From: Devosia sp.
GTDB taxonomy: Bacteria; Pseudomonadota; Alphaproteobacteria; Rhizobiales; Devosiaceae
DNA length: 64,000 nucleotides
Direction: 5' to 3'
NCBI RefSeq assembly: GCF_024707125.1
Contig: NZ_JANQAH010000011.1
Location: 62,001 to 126,000 of the forward strand
The translations under genes were made by a program, and so were the position numbers. The notes beneath the pieces were generated by a model, which saw only the letters and a program-made list of their open reading frames with translations, had not been told where the DNA came from and ran no database searches. Shown here one piece after another: positions 38,230-47,833 of the stretch (the first letter of the stretch is position 1; each line of letters opens with the position of its first letter).

Positions 38230-39234
38230 TCACTCAAACGGATGAACCGTCTCGCCCTCAACCAGCGTCAGCCCGATCTCCAGGTGCTGCACCGCCCGCT
38301 CACCATCCATTTGCTGGGAAAGCAGCCGCACCACGCCGCGACCGATCGCCTCGCGATCCACCCGCACCGTGCTGAGCCGAGGGCTCGCCATGCCGGCGAT
38401 GGGAAGGTCGTCAAATCCCATCAGCGAAAAGTTCTTCGGCATCGGGGAATCCTGCCCCAGGAGAGCATCGACCATGGACACGGCAACACTGTCATTCCAG
38501 CAGAACACAGCCGTCGCGTCATACTTGCCGCTCAATAGGCCAGCCAGCAGTTCCTTGCCTGAATTCTCGTTGGCCGTGACGATAGTGCCCACGGCATCGG
38601 GCGTTGCCGCTATGGCCGCCTCGAAGCCGCGTCGGCGCTGCAGGATCGTATGCCGGTGCCGATAGGTGTAATGCAGGAGCTTGCGATGCCCGGCATCGAT
38701 CAGGTGCTGCGTCGCCATATAGGCGCCGTAAAAATTGGCCGGCGCCACCGAGCTCAGCCGCATCTTGGGGTCAACGCCATTGGCGAGAACCAGGCTGACA
38801 TCGGCATCGAGCGCCCATTCCACCAGCGGTTCGACGGGGTCGATACCGGCAAGGACCAGCCCGCCCGCACCCGATTTCGCCATGTGCCGCTGCACAAAGT
38901 CGAGCGTCACCAGGTCCTCATTGACCAGCCGCACATCGAGCACGATGCCCGACTCCGCCGCCTGGCTGCGCATACCCTCCACGATGCCGTGGTAAAAACT
39001 CGCAAGGCTGCCAATGGCGCCATTGAGCGGCACCATGGCGACGGCGCGCTTGTCGAGATTGCCCGCCGCCGGCACATGCTTGCTCTTGTAGCCGAGCATG
39101 CGGGCAACGCGCTGTACGTCGCGTCGCACCGCGTCGCTGATGCCGATTTCATTGGCCAGCGCGCGCGACACAGTCGACACGGACACCCCGAGCTTTTCGG
39201 CGATATCGGCTTGACTGGCGCGCTTGCTTGGCAT
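38230..39234 (-). CDS. LacI-family transcriptional regulator
   Basis: 334 aa. N-terminal helix-turn-helix and hinge (SQADIAEKLGVSVSTVSRAL, then GYKSKHVPAAGN) precede a periplasmic-binding-protein-like sugar sensor (FYHGIVEGMRSQA, AVFCWNDSVAVSMVDALL, MGFDDLPIAGMASPRLSTVRV). The ATG at 39234 places the HTH at residue ~6, as usual; the upstream 27-codon extension is not needed. It lies between the esterase gene and the transporter operon on the same strand and probably controls both, as well as itself. Confidence 0.92.
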   Translation of the reverse strand: MPSKRASQADIAEKLGVSVSTVSRALANEIGISDAVRRDVQRVARMLGYKSKHVPAAGNLDKRAVAMVPLNGAIGSLASFYHGIVEGMRSQAAESGIVLDVRLVNEDLVTLDFVQRHMAKSGAGGLVLAGIDPVEPLVEWALDADVSLVLANGVDPKMRLSSVAPANFYGAYMATQHLIDAGHRKLLHYTYRHRHTILQRRRGFEAAIAATPDAVGTIVTANENSGKELLAGLLSGKYDATAVFCWNDSVAVSMVDALLGQDSPMPKNFSLMGFDDLPIAGMASPRLSTVRVDREAIGRGVVRLLSQQMDGERAVQHLEIGLTLVEGETVHPFE

Positions 39235-39258
39235 CTCAAAAATCCTGCTTACCCCACT

Positions 39259-39273
39259 ACGCAATATTTGCGT
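39259..39273. promoter_or_regulatory. Candidate autoregulatory operator of the LacI-type gene
   Basis: acgcaa-tat-ttgcgt, a perfect 6-bp inverted repeat 25 bp before the regulator's ATG. It shares its half-site with the palindromes at 37887-37938. Confidence 0.6.
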
Positions 39274-39301
39274 TTTTTGAATAAAGCAAGATTTCTCCGA
39301 T

Positions 39302-40276
39302 TCAGGCCATTCCAAACCGCTTTCCGAGCCATTTCATCTGCTCGCGATCCTGGAACGGCCCACCGCCTTCGTGGTTGTTAAATTCATATTCCACAATGGT
39401 TTTGTCCGCGCCGGCGAAGGCTTGGTAGGCGCCGTAGACCGTCGAAGGCGGGCAGATGTCGTCCATCAGCGCCACCGAGAACAAAGCCGCCGCCTTGCTC
39501 TGCCGCGCAAAATTGACGCCATCGAAATAGCGCAACGTCTCGAAGACCTTGGCCGACTTATCCCTGTGCTGGGCAAGGTAGCGTACAATCTCGAGATAGG
39601 GATCGCGCCCGGCAGAACGCACGGCACGCGGAAAATCGCAGAGGAACGGAACATCCGGCATCACCGCCTTCACCCGGCTATCAATCCCCGCCACCGCCAG
39701 CGCAATGCCGCCACCCTGGCTGCCGCCGCAAACGGCCACGCGCTCAGGATCAGCAAAATCCTGAGCCAAGAGCATGTCCACGGCCCGGACGCCATCGGTA
39801 AAGAGGCGGCGATAGTAGTAGTCGTTCTTGTCCAGAATGCCCTTGGTCATCACGCCCGGAATGGACGAGGTGGAGCCGATCGGATCGGGCGTCGCGCCCA
39901 TGCTCCAGCTGCTGCCCTGCCCGCGCGTATCCATGCGGAAATAGGCATAGCCCGAGGCCGCCCAATGCAGCAGTTCATGCGGAAAGCTGCGACCGCCGCC
40001 ATAGCCGATGAACTGTACCACCAGCGGCAGCTTTCCTTCCCTGTTCTTCGGCAGCACCAGCCAGCCTTTTACGGGATGCCCGCCGAAGCCGGGAAAGGTC
40101 ACATCGAAGGCTTCAACGAGTTTCAGCGACGTTTCCACCGGCTCGATGACAACCGCCCCGCCAATGCCGCGCGCTTCGGCCAGCGTCTCGGCCCAGAATG
40201 TTGAAAAATCAGCGGGAATTTCTACCGCGCTGCGATAGGCACCAAGCGCGGGGTGGACGAGATCGGGGAATGGCAC
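39302..40276 (-). CDS. Acetylxylan esterase / cephalosporin-C deacetylase family (CE7)
   Basis: 324-aa alpha/beta hydrolase without a signal peptide, hence cytosolic. Conserved CE7 features are present: FIGYGGGRSFPHELLHWAA, RMDTRGQGSSW (the RGQ motif), the nucleophile in CGGSQGGGIAL, the acid in ALMDDICPPSTVYGAY and the histidine in FNNHEGGGPF. These enzymes remove acetyl groups from xylo-oligosaccharides and other small acetylated sugars after uptake. This suggests that the imported substrate of the neighbouring transporter is acetylated. Confidence 0.92.
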   Translation of the reverse strand: MPFPDLVHPALGAYRSAVEIPADFSTFWAETLAEARGIGGAVVIEPVETSLKLVEAFDVTFPGFGGHPVKGWLVLPKNREGKLPLVVQFIGYGGGRSFPHELLHWAASGYAYFRMDTRGQGSSWSMGATPDPIGSTSSIPGVMTKGILDKNDYYYRRLFTDGVRAVDMLLAQDFADPERVAVCGGSQGGGIALAVAGIDSRVKAVMPDVPFLCDFPRAVRSAGRDPYLEIVRYLAQHRDKSAKVFETLRYFDGVNFARQSKAAALFSVALMDDICPPSTVYGAYQAFAGADKTIVEYEFNNHEGGGPFQDREQMKWLGKRFGMA

Positions 40277-40377
40277 GGAACGATCCTAGTATGGAAGAAA
40301 CTACCCCAGCCTGCTCTCGCCGTGCAAAAATTTCCAGCCACAGGCGAGCTTTGCCACAACAATCGCGACCGGTGAGC

Positions 40378-40830
40378 CTATCGGTGATATCTGGCGATCG
40401 TAAGCCGATGAAATTGCAGGTTTTTTGCCACAGGCCGGAACATGGGCTCGGCCGGAACGAACAGCACCCGCCCTGCCACCACGTGTCGCCTTTGCTCCTC
40501 GGCCAGCGCTTCCGGCCGCGGCACGATCACCTGCCAGTCGTCGGTGGCCGCAATCAGTCCGCGCGCAAAAGCGTCGGCCATGCTGGCTTCCAGCACCAGT
40601 GCATTGCCGATCTCAAGCGAACCGCCGAGTTCACGCGGATGGATTGGCACCACCGAAAGCTGCTCATGCAGAATCTGAGCATCAGGAGGAAATCGCAAAC
40701 CACTGATGGCACAGCGATAATTATAGGCGGTCAGTGCGAAACGATAGAAGGCGAGGTGACTATCGATCGAATGGGTGAACCCGGCCAAAGGCCGTTCGCC
40801 AAACCCATCCGGATCGTTTTCGTCGATCAT
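40378..40830 (-). CDS. HNH_2-like protein with a degenerate active site
   Basis: 150 aa. The core aligns by eye with the HNH_2 domain found in restriction-type endonucleases: AYNYRCAISGL for the first Cys block, VVPIHPRELGG for the normally His-bearing 'AHI.P' block, and IGNALVLEASMADAFARGLI for the 'NGL.L....H..FD.GL' block. The expected catalytic and metal-binding histidines are absent at 'AHI' (here LSV) and at 'H..FD' (here MADAFA), while C40 and N76 remain. It may be a DNA-binding or regulatory derivative. The 280-bp gap to the next gene (40831-41110) holds nothing recognisable. Confidence 0.55.
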   Translation of the reverse strand: MIDENDPDGFGERPLAGFTHSIDSHLAFYRFALTAYNYRCAISGLRFPPDAQILHEQLSVVPIHPRELGGSLEIGNALVLEASMADAFARGLIAATDDWQVIVPRPEALAEEQRRHVVAGRVLFVPAEPMFRPVAKNLQFHRLTIARYHR

Positions 40831-41110
40831 GTCAGCCCGTCTCCGTGATAATCTTACGGAGATTTTACGTTAGTGAAAACCACTAAGAGTGCCGGACACG
40901 ACAGCGTGCAACGGGCCACATGCCGCCGAAATGACATTTCAAAACTCCGGCCCCTGGCGTAGGCTGCCGGAACGCATTTCTATTTCCTTGATCTCAAAGA
41001 AAACGAAATGCCTGAATGCGCCCAAGCGCGGCACAAGATTGTCTATCAAGACGGTAGAGATTTATCCCGGCCAGAACTAGATTGAAGCCAACCAATAACT
41101 GGAGCGTCTC

Positions 41111-42595
41111 ATGACCACGAAAACCCTCCTTCTCGCCGCCCTCCTGGCCGGCGTTGCCCTGCCCGCCTCCGTCCTCGCGCAGGACTTCAATCCGGACGCC
41201 TCCATCCGCATCGGCTCGCTCTACGAGCCGCAGAACCTCGACAACACCGCCGGCGCAGGCCAGGGCATCAACGAAGCCTTCAACGGCAACGTTTATGAAG
41301 CCCTGTTCCAGTTGACCGATGCCGGTTCGGTCGAACCCAAGCTCGTCGAAAGCTATGAAGCCAGCGAAGACGGCCTGACCTATACCTTCACCCTCAAGGA
41401 CGGCGTCACCTTCCACTCCGGCGACCCGCTGACCGCAGCCGACGTAAAGTACTCGATCGAGCGCGTCACCTCCGAAGCCTCGAAGAGCTCGCGCAAGCGC
41501 AGCCTCTCCACCATCACCGGCATCGAAACCCCCGATGACAAGACGGTCGTGATCACCCTCTCGGCTCGCTCGATCTCGCTGCCCTACAACCTCTCCTATG
41601 TCTGGATCGTCAACGACGCCGCGACCGACATCACGGCCACCGAAGACGGCACCGGCCCCTATTCGCTCAGCGAATGGCGCCGCGGTTCGGCCCTGGCTCT
41701 CGAGCGCAACGACAGCTATTGGGGCGAAGCCCCGACCAATGCCGAAGTCGTCTACACCTATTTCACCGACGCCACCGCGCTCAACAACGCGCTGCTGACG
41801 AACGCCGTCGACGTGATCACCTCGGTGCAGAGCCCGGATTCCCTGGCCCAGTTTGCCGGCAACCCGGCCTTCACCGTCACCGAAGGCGCTTCCACCACCA
41901 AGGAACTGCTGGCCTATAACGACCGCGTCGCTCCCTTCGACAACGTCAAGGTCCGCAAGGCTCTGGCCCGCGCCACCGACAAGGCACGCCTCCTCAACTC
42001 CATCTGGGGTGACTATGGCACGCTGATCGGCTCCTTCGTACCGCCGACCGACCCGTGGTATGTCGACCTCACGGGCGTCGATGCCTATGACGTCGAAAGC
42101 GCCAAGGCGCTCCTCGCCGAAGCCGGCTATCCCGATGGTTTTGAATTCACCCTCGACACGCCCGACTACGATCCGCATCCGATCGTGGCGCAGTTCCTGC
42201 AGTCCGAATATGCCAAGATCGGCGTGAAGGTGAACATCAACATCATCACCGCCAACGAGTGGTACACCAAGATCTACCAGGAGAAGAATTTCGAGGCGAC
42301 GCTGCAGGAGCACGTCAACCACCGCGACATCGTCTTCTACGGCAACCCGGACTTCTACTGGGGCTACAACAACCCCGACGTCGTCAAGCTCGTGGCTGAT
42401 GCTGAATCGGCCGGCTCGGAAGCCGAACAGGTCGAAAAGCTGACCGAAGCCAACAAGATCATCGCGGAAGACGCAGCCGGCAACTGGCTCTACCTCTACC
42501 CGCAGATCGTCGTTTCGGCCGCCAACGTCACCGGCTACCCGATCAACGGCCTGAACTCCCAGTTCTTCGCCTACGACATCCAGAAGAGCGAGTAA
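41111..42595 (+). CDS. Family-5 extracellular solute-binding protein (peptide/Opp type)
   Basis: 494 aa. A signal peptide ends in VLAQ (residues ~1-21), then the SBP_bac_5 segments SYEASEDGLTYTFTLKDGVT, FHSGDPLTAADVKYSIER and VRKALARATDKARLLNSIWG. It is first in an operon with two permeases and two ATPases. CTGGAG precedes the ATG by 7 bases. A REP palindrome follows and may set its higher expression relative to the permeases. The ligand (di- or oligopeptide, or other) cannot be told. Confidence 0.93.
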   Translation: MTTKTLLLAALLAGVALPASVLAQDFNPDASIRIGSLYEPQNLDNTAGAGQGINEAFNGNVYEALFQLTDAGSVEPKLVESYEASEDGLTYTFTLKDGVTFHSGDPLTAADVKYSIERVTSEASKSSRKRSLSTITGIETPDDKTVVITLSARSISLPYNLSYVWIVNDAATDITATEDGTGPYSLSEWRRGSALALERNDSYWGEAPTNAEVVYTYFTDATALNNALLTNAVDVITSVQSPDSLAQFAGNPAFTVTEGASTTKELLAYNDRVAPFDNVKVRKALARATDKARLLNSIWGDYGTLIGSFVPPTDPWYVDLTGVDAYDVESAKALLAEAGYPDGFEFTLDTPDYDPHPIVAQFLQSEYAKIGVKVNINIITANEWYTKIYQEKNFEATLQEHVNHRDIVFYGNPDFYWGYNNPDVVKLVADAESAGSEAEQVEKLTEANKIIAEDAAGNWLYLYPQIVVSAANVTGYPINGLNSQFFAYDIQKSE

Positions 42596-42606
42596 CGCTT
42601 CCAATC

Positions 42607-42686
42607 CCACTGCGTCATTCCCGCGAAAGCGGGAATCTCGCACCGCCAAAGCAGAGATTCCCGCTTTCGCGGGAATGACGCAGTGG
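42607..42686. repeat. REP-type palindrome, copy 5 (near-perfect long hairpin)
   Basis: ccactgcgtcattcccgcga pairs with tcgcgggaatgacgcagtgg at the ends, and both halves contain the full gcgaaagc hairpin. This is the best-paired copy in the window. Confidence 0.92.
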
Positions 42687-42791
42687 CCAAGGGAATATCG
42701 TTGAACACTCTGTCCACCGGCCCCTCGGCCGGTGGCTTTGCCCTTACGGCCCCGCTATTGTCGCGTCTGATATCGCGCAAGGACTAAAACC

Positions 42792-43754
42792 ATTCTCGCC
42801 TACACCATCCGCCGCACGCTGATCCTGATCGCCTCGCTGTTTATCGCAGCGGTTGTGCTGTTCGTGCTGCTGCGCCTCCTCCCCGGCGATCCGGCCAATG
42901 CTCTCCTCGGCGTCGGTGCCACCGAGCAACAGATCGCCGCCGCCCGCGCGCAGGTCGGCTCGGATCAACCGCTTTACGTCCAGTTCGTCGGCTTCATCGG
43001 CAATCTTGCCCGGCTCGACCTCGGCACCTCCTTCGTCAGCCGCGCCTCGGTGCTGGGCGAGATCGGCAACCGCATGGTCGTCACCCTGCCGCTCACCTTC
43101 TTCGGCTTCCTCGTCGCCCTTGCCCTCGCCATCCCGCTCGGCATCATCGCCGCAGTCCGCTCCGACAAATGGTATGGCGCCGCCATCTCCGTCGTCTCCC
43201 AACTCGGCATCGCCATCCCGGTCTTCTGGCTCGGCATCCTGCTCGTGACGCTCTTTTCCATCAATCTACGCTGGCTTCCCTCCGGCGGCTTCCCGTTGAA
43301 AGGCTGGGCCAACTTCGGCGAAGCCATCACCGGCATGATCCTGCCTTCGCTCACCATCGGCCTCGTCATGGGCGCCTCCCTCTTGCGCTATGTCCGCGCC
43401 GCCACGCTCGACGTTCTCGGCAGCGACTTTCTCCGCACCGCCCGCGCCCTCGGCGCCAGTTTCCCCGAAGCCCTCATCCGCCATGGCGTCCGCAACGGTG
43501 CCGTGCCGGTCATTTCCATTCTCGGCATCGAACTCGCCAGCACCTTCCTCGGCGCCGTGGTCATCGAGCGCGTCTTTTCGCTGCCCGGCCTCGGCTCCAT
43601 GCTGCTCCTCGCCATCCAGCAGCGCGACTATCCCAATGTGCAGGGCGTTCTCTTCATCTCGACCCTTCTCGTTCTGCTGATCGGCTTTGCCGCCGATATC
43701 ATCCAGCGCCTCATCGATCCGCGCCTCCGCGGTCGCGGGAGGGCGCTGGCATGA
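42792..43754 (+). CDS. Opp/Dpp-type permease 1 (DppB-like), probable ATT start
   Basis: About 320 aa. The natural N-terminus TILAYTIRRTLILIASLFIA with LRLLPGDPANALLG is the DppB first helix and signature. The open frame begins at 42771 after a stop and has no ATG, GTG or TTG before a GTG at 42855, which lies inside helix 1. An ATT at 42792 sits 8 bases after AAGGA, exactly where an ATG would be expected. The EAA loop (VRAATLDVLGSDFLRTARAL) and six helices are intact. Its stop overlaps the next ATG (ATGA). Confidence 0.85.
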   Translation: MLAYTIRRTLILIASLFIAAVVLFVLLRLLPGDPANALLGVGATEQQIAAARAQVGSDQPLYVQFVGFIGNLARLDLGTSFVSRASVLGEIGNRMVVTLPLTFFGFLVALALAIPLGIIAAVRSDKWYGAAISVVSQLGIAIPVFWLGILLVTLFSINLRWLPSGGFPLKGWANFGEAITGMILPSLTIGLVMGASLLRYVRAATLDVLGSDFLRTARALGASFPEALIRHGVRNGAVPVISILGIELASTFLGAVVIERVFSLPGLGSMLLLAIQQRDYPNVQGVLFISTLLVLLIGFAADIIQRLIDPRLRGRGRALA

Positions 43755-44599
43755 GCACCACCACCATGACCGCTCCCGCCGACAAAAAATCCCACTCCCT
43801 GGCCCTCAAGGCCGGAGTGGTGCTGGTCGGCGTCCACATCGCCATTGGCCTCCTTACCCTCGTCTGGCTGCCCTACGACCCCACCGCCATGGCCGGCGGT
43901 CGCCTCGAGGGGCCAAGCCTCCTCCACTGGCTCGGCACCGACCGCCTCGGCCGCGATCTCTTCACCCAGATGATGATCGGCAGCCGCATCGCCCTCATCG
44001 TCGGCGTCGGCGCCGTCACTATCGGCGCTGTCATCGGCGTCACCCTCGGCCTTCTCGCCGCATTCGCCAGCAAGTGGCTCGACGACGCACTGGCGGCGAC
44101 GCTCGACATTCTCATCGCCTTCCCCACTCTGCTGATCGCCATGCTGGTGGTTGCAGCCAGCGATACGGCCAATCTCTGGTCGGCTATTTTTGCCCTCGGC
44201 ATCGCCCTCTCGGCCATCGTCGCGCGCCTCACCCGCATTCTCGCCAAGCGCGTGCTGGTGATGGACTACATCACGGCAGCCCGCACCTCCGGCAGTGGGT
44301 GGCCCAAAATCGTCGCCATCCATATCCTGCCCAATATCTGGCCCACCCTGTCGGTCAATTTCGCCCTGCAATTCGGCCTCGCCGTCATCGCCGAAGCCTC
44401 GCTCTCCTATCTCGGCCTCGGCGCCCCGCCGCCAAACGCCTCATGGGGCCGCATTCTCCAGGAAGCCCAGGGCACGGTGTACACTGCCCCTCTCGGCGCC
44501 ATCGCCCCCGGCATTGCGCTGGTCTCCCTCGCCATCGGCGTCAACCTCTTGGCCGACGGCCTGCGCGACACCATCGACCCGACGAGGCGCGCACGATGA
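43751..44599 (+). CDS. Opp/Dpp-type permease 2 (DppC-like)
   Basis: 282 aa. LGTDRLGRDLFTQMMIGSRI is the DppC signature; the EAA segment ITAARTSGSGWPKIVAIHIL and ASLSYLGLGAPPPNASWGRI are present. It overlaps both neighbours by 4 bp, so the operon is translationally coupled. It forms the channel with permease 1. Confidence 0.93.
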   Translation: MSTTTMTAPADKKSHSLALKAGVVLVGVHIAIGLLTLVWLPYDPTAMAGGRLEGPSLLHWLGTDRLGRDLFTQMMIGSRIALIVGVGAVTIGAVIGVTLGLLAAFASKWLDDALAATLDILIAFPTLLIAMLVVAASDTANLWSAIFALGIALSAIVARLTRILAKRVLVMDYITAARTSGSGWPKIVAIHILPNIWPTLSVNFALQFGLAVIAEASLSYLGLGAPPPNASWGRILQEAQGTVYTAPLGAIAPGIALVSLAIGVNLLADGLRDTIDPTRRAR

Positions 44600-45401
44600 C
44601 CGCTCTTCTCTCCCTCGAAAATCTGTCCGTCCATGCGGGCAGCAAGGCGCTGGTGTCGAACCTTTCCTTTTCGCTCAACCGCGGGGAACGGCTTGGCCTG
44701 ATCGGCGAATCCGGCTCCGGAAAATCGCTCACCTCACTCGCCGCCACGGGCCTCCTGCCAGCCGGCCTCTCGGCCTCCGGCTCCGCCATTCTCGCGGGCA
44801 AGCAAGTCATTGGCGCGCCTGACCGCGAGCTGAACCAGTTGCGCGGCACTGCCGTCGCCATCGTCTTCCAGGAGCCCCTTACAGCCCTCGATCCGCTGAT
44901 GCGCGTCGGCAAGCAGGTAGCAGAACCCCTCGCCCGCCGCGCCAAGCGCGATGGCACGCCGCTCTCCGGTACAGCCCTCGATCAGGCTGTTCTGGCTCTC
45001 TTCGACGAGGTCGCCCTGCCCGAACCGCAGCGCATCGCCAAATCCTATCCGCACGAGCTTTCTGGCGGCCAGCGCCAGCGCATCGCCATCGCCATGGCCC
45101 TCGCCTGCAAGCCCGACCTGCTCATCGCCGACGAGCCCACCACCGCCCTCGACGTCACCACCCAGGCCGAAATCCTCGGCCTCCTCGACCGCTTGGTTCG
45201 CGAGCGCAATATGGCTCTCCTCTTCATCAGCCACGACCTGCCCGTTGTCGCCAACACGGTTGAGCGCGTCGTCGTGTTGCGACAAGGCGAAACCGTCGAG
45301 GCCGGCAATGTCGCTGAAGTCTTCGGCAATCCGCGCCACGACTACACCAAGAGCCTCCTCGCCGCCGCCCGTCGCCTCGACGACGCCATGGAGGGCCGCG
45401 T

Positions 45402-45405
<4 letters not shown>
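44596..45405 (+). CDS. Opp/Dpp-type ATPase 1 (DppD-like)
   Basis: 269 aa. Walker A GESGSGKSLTS, Q-loop VFQEPLTALDPLMRVG, signature [15 protein letters not shown], Walker [17 protein letters not shown] and H-loop FISHDLP are present. It lacks the C-terminal cysteine-bearing oligopeptide extension of OppD and so is shorter than usual (~330 aa). Start and stop overlap the neighbours by 4 bp. Confidence 0.93.
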
Positions 45406-46159
<754 letters not shown>

Positions 46160-46163
<4 letters not shown>

Positions 46164-46945
46164 CCGACTATGCAACCCAATATGCCGACTGGCAGCAAAA
46201 ACGCCTCGCCGCGCTCAAGGCGCCCAATGGCTGGCTCAACATCATCGCCCGCGTCTGGCTGGCCGAAGGCACCGTCACCGTCGGCGCTGCCGCGGACAAT
46301 GACATCATCCTTTCCTCCGGCCCGTCCTATGTCGGCAGCCTGACCCAGGATACCGAAGGCACCGTCACCTACACCCCCGCCGATGGCAGCGCCGCCCAGG
46401 TGCTGAAACTCTCAAAATACAGCCCGCCGCGCTTCACCGCCGGCAATCTGCTGCTGGAAGTCACCTCGCTCAATGGCGAGAATGCCCTGCGCGTACGCGA
46501 CACGACATCGGACGCGCCCAACCAGTTGCAGCCGCTCGAATATTTCCCGCTCGACCCCACCTGGCGCATCACGGCCGACTGGGTTGCCTTCGAGGCACCC
46601 AAGGGCCTGACCATCAGCACATCCAAGGCGATCCAGACCGAGGTCGAAGCAACCCACAAGGCCGTCTTCACCCGCGATGGCGTCACCTATGAACTGCTCG
46701 CCACCCATGGCACGGCGGAATCCCCGCAGTTCGTGATCCGCGACCAGACCTCGCGTGACTCCACCTATGCCGCCTGCCGCTTCGTCTTCGGCGAAGATGT
46801 TACCGACAAAACCATCGTGCTCGACTTCAACAAGGCGGTTAACCCGCCCTGCGCCTTCACCGAACACGCCATCTGCCCGCTGCCGCCGGCCGAAAACGTG
46901 CTGCCGATCCGCATCGAAGCCGGCGAAAAGCGCCTCCACGATTGA
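46160..46945 (+). CDS. DUF1684 family protein
   Basis: 261 aa with no signal peptide. The DUF1684 hallmarks are the N-terminal GWLNIIARVWLAEG, the central PLEYFPLDPTWRITADW and the C-terminal DFNKAVNPPCAFTEHAICPL, PPAENVLPIRIEAGEK. The family's activity is unknown, although it is common in bacteria and archaea. Its 4-bp overlap with the last transporter gene suggests that it acts on the imported compound. A strong terminator follows. Confidence 0.88.
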
Positions 46946-46961
46946 TCTGAATCCAGACAGC

Positions 46962-46997
46962 AAAAGGCCCGGCAGCGTCACCGCTGCCGGGCCTTTT
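46962..46997. terminator. Rho-independent terminator of the second Opp-type operon
   Basis: aaaaggcccggcagcg-tcac-cgctgccgggcctttt, a perfect 16-bp stem with A- and T-tracts, so it can serve the convergent gene at 47015 as well. Confidence 0.95.
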
Positions 46998-47014
46998 GTT
47001 TTGAACTTTTGGCT

Positions 47015-47266
47015 CTAGCGCCTGACAGCGCGGACCAGGGCAATGAGGATGCAGGCGCCCAGGAGGCCCGCGACCAGATAGCCGAGCCAGCCGCCGAACG
47101 AGATGCCGATGATGCCAAAGAGGAAGCTGGCAATCAGCGCACCGACGATGCCGAGCACGATGTTGAGAAAAATCCCGGTATTGGTCTTCATGATGCTGGA
47201 TGCAATCCAGCCCGCCAGACCCCCGATAATGATCGCTGCAATCCAGCCGATACCTGCGTCGCCCAT
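47015..47266 (-). CDS. GlsB/YeaQ/YmgE-family small membrane protein
   Basis: 83 aa with three glycine-rich transmembrane helices (WIAAIIIGGLAGWIAS, IVLGIVGALIASFLFG, YLVAGLLGACILIALV). This is the transglycosylase-associated/YeaQ family linked to envelope stress. The ATG at 47266 removes a 15-codon extension that has no ribosome site. Confidence 0.9.
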   Translation of the reverse strand: MGDAGIGWIAAIIIGGLAGWIASSIMKTNTGIFLNIVLGIVGALIASFLFGIIGISFGGWLGYLVAGLLGACILIALVRAVRR

Positions 47267-47344
47267 GTGAACCCCACAATTGAGAAGACGGCTCGACCCG
47301 AGCCGCTTCAATCAACGCCGCAGGGACCAAACGGTTGCGTGACC

Positions 47345-47665
47345 TTAGAAATCGAAGGCCCAGCGCCCATCCGTTTCCGTAAACCGCCCCATGCTCGGCG
47401 CCGACCAGCCTCTCCCGATCGAATAGAGCCGCACCCGGCAAGTAACAACGCCATTGGGGTGCTTGGCGCAATCGGTGGCTTCAAGCTTCACCCGATCTTC
47501 GACAATCGCGACCCGCTGGCGTTCGAGAATACGAGCATTGCTGAGCATGGCATCGATCGCCTGCGTCGGTGTCGGCCCCCCAGCGACCAACGGCGCCTCT
47601 CCGGAACTGCATCCTGCGAGCACCATCAATCCAACAATAGCCAGCATACCAAGTGGCTGCATCAT
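47345..47665 (-). CDS. Small putative lipoprotein
   Basis: 106 aa. The signal peptide ends in a lipobox, VLAGC, with the lipidated cysteine near residue 19. The mature part has two cysteines (TDCAKHPNGVVTCRVRL), probably a disulfide, and ends GRWAFDF. GAGGAGG stands 5-6 bases before the ATG. It is not assignable to a family. Confidence 0.72.
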   Translation of the reverse strand: MMQPLGMLAIVGLMVLAGCSSGEAPLVAGGPTPTQAIDAMLSNARILERQRVAIVEDRVKLEATDCAKHPNGVVTCRVRLYSIGRGWSAPSMGRFTETDGRWAFDF

Positions 47666-47804
47666 GGAACCCTCCTCGCCCCATAAGCGAAGACCCTAAC
47701 AAATAGAGGTAAACCCGACGTGTAGCAGTCACATCGAATGCATCCGTACCAACTCGTACTGCTGCGGCTTGAATGCCTGTCCGAGCTTTGCTACAGGCAA
47801 AACA

Positions 47805-47819
47805 AGACAATCCTAGTCA
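47805..47819. promoter_or_regulatory. Candidate iron-responsive (IRO/RirA-type) box before the siderophore operon
   Basis: agacaatcctagtca, 14 bases before the first gene's start. It shares GACAAT-N4-GTCA with tgacaataaacgtca before exbB, and matches the RirA IRO pattern TGA-N9-TCA except for its first base. Confidence 0.45.
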
Positions 47820-47833
47820 TATAAGGAAAGCCC

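Noticed and set aside
37867..38538. 223-codon + strand frame in the gap upstream of the carbohydrate operon
   Set aside because: It runs through the operator cluster, a palindromic repeat and the antisense of the LacI gene; no domain is visible.
40889..41080. 63-codon + strand frame before the second binding-protein gene
   Set aside because: No ribosome site, no hydrophobic or conserved pattern, and it lies in the promoter region of the downstream operon.
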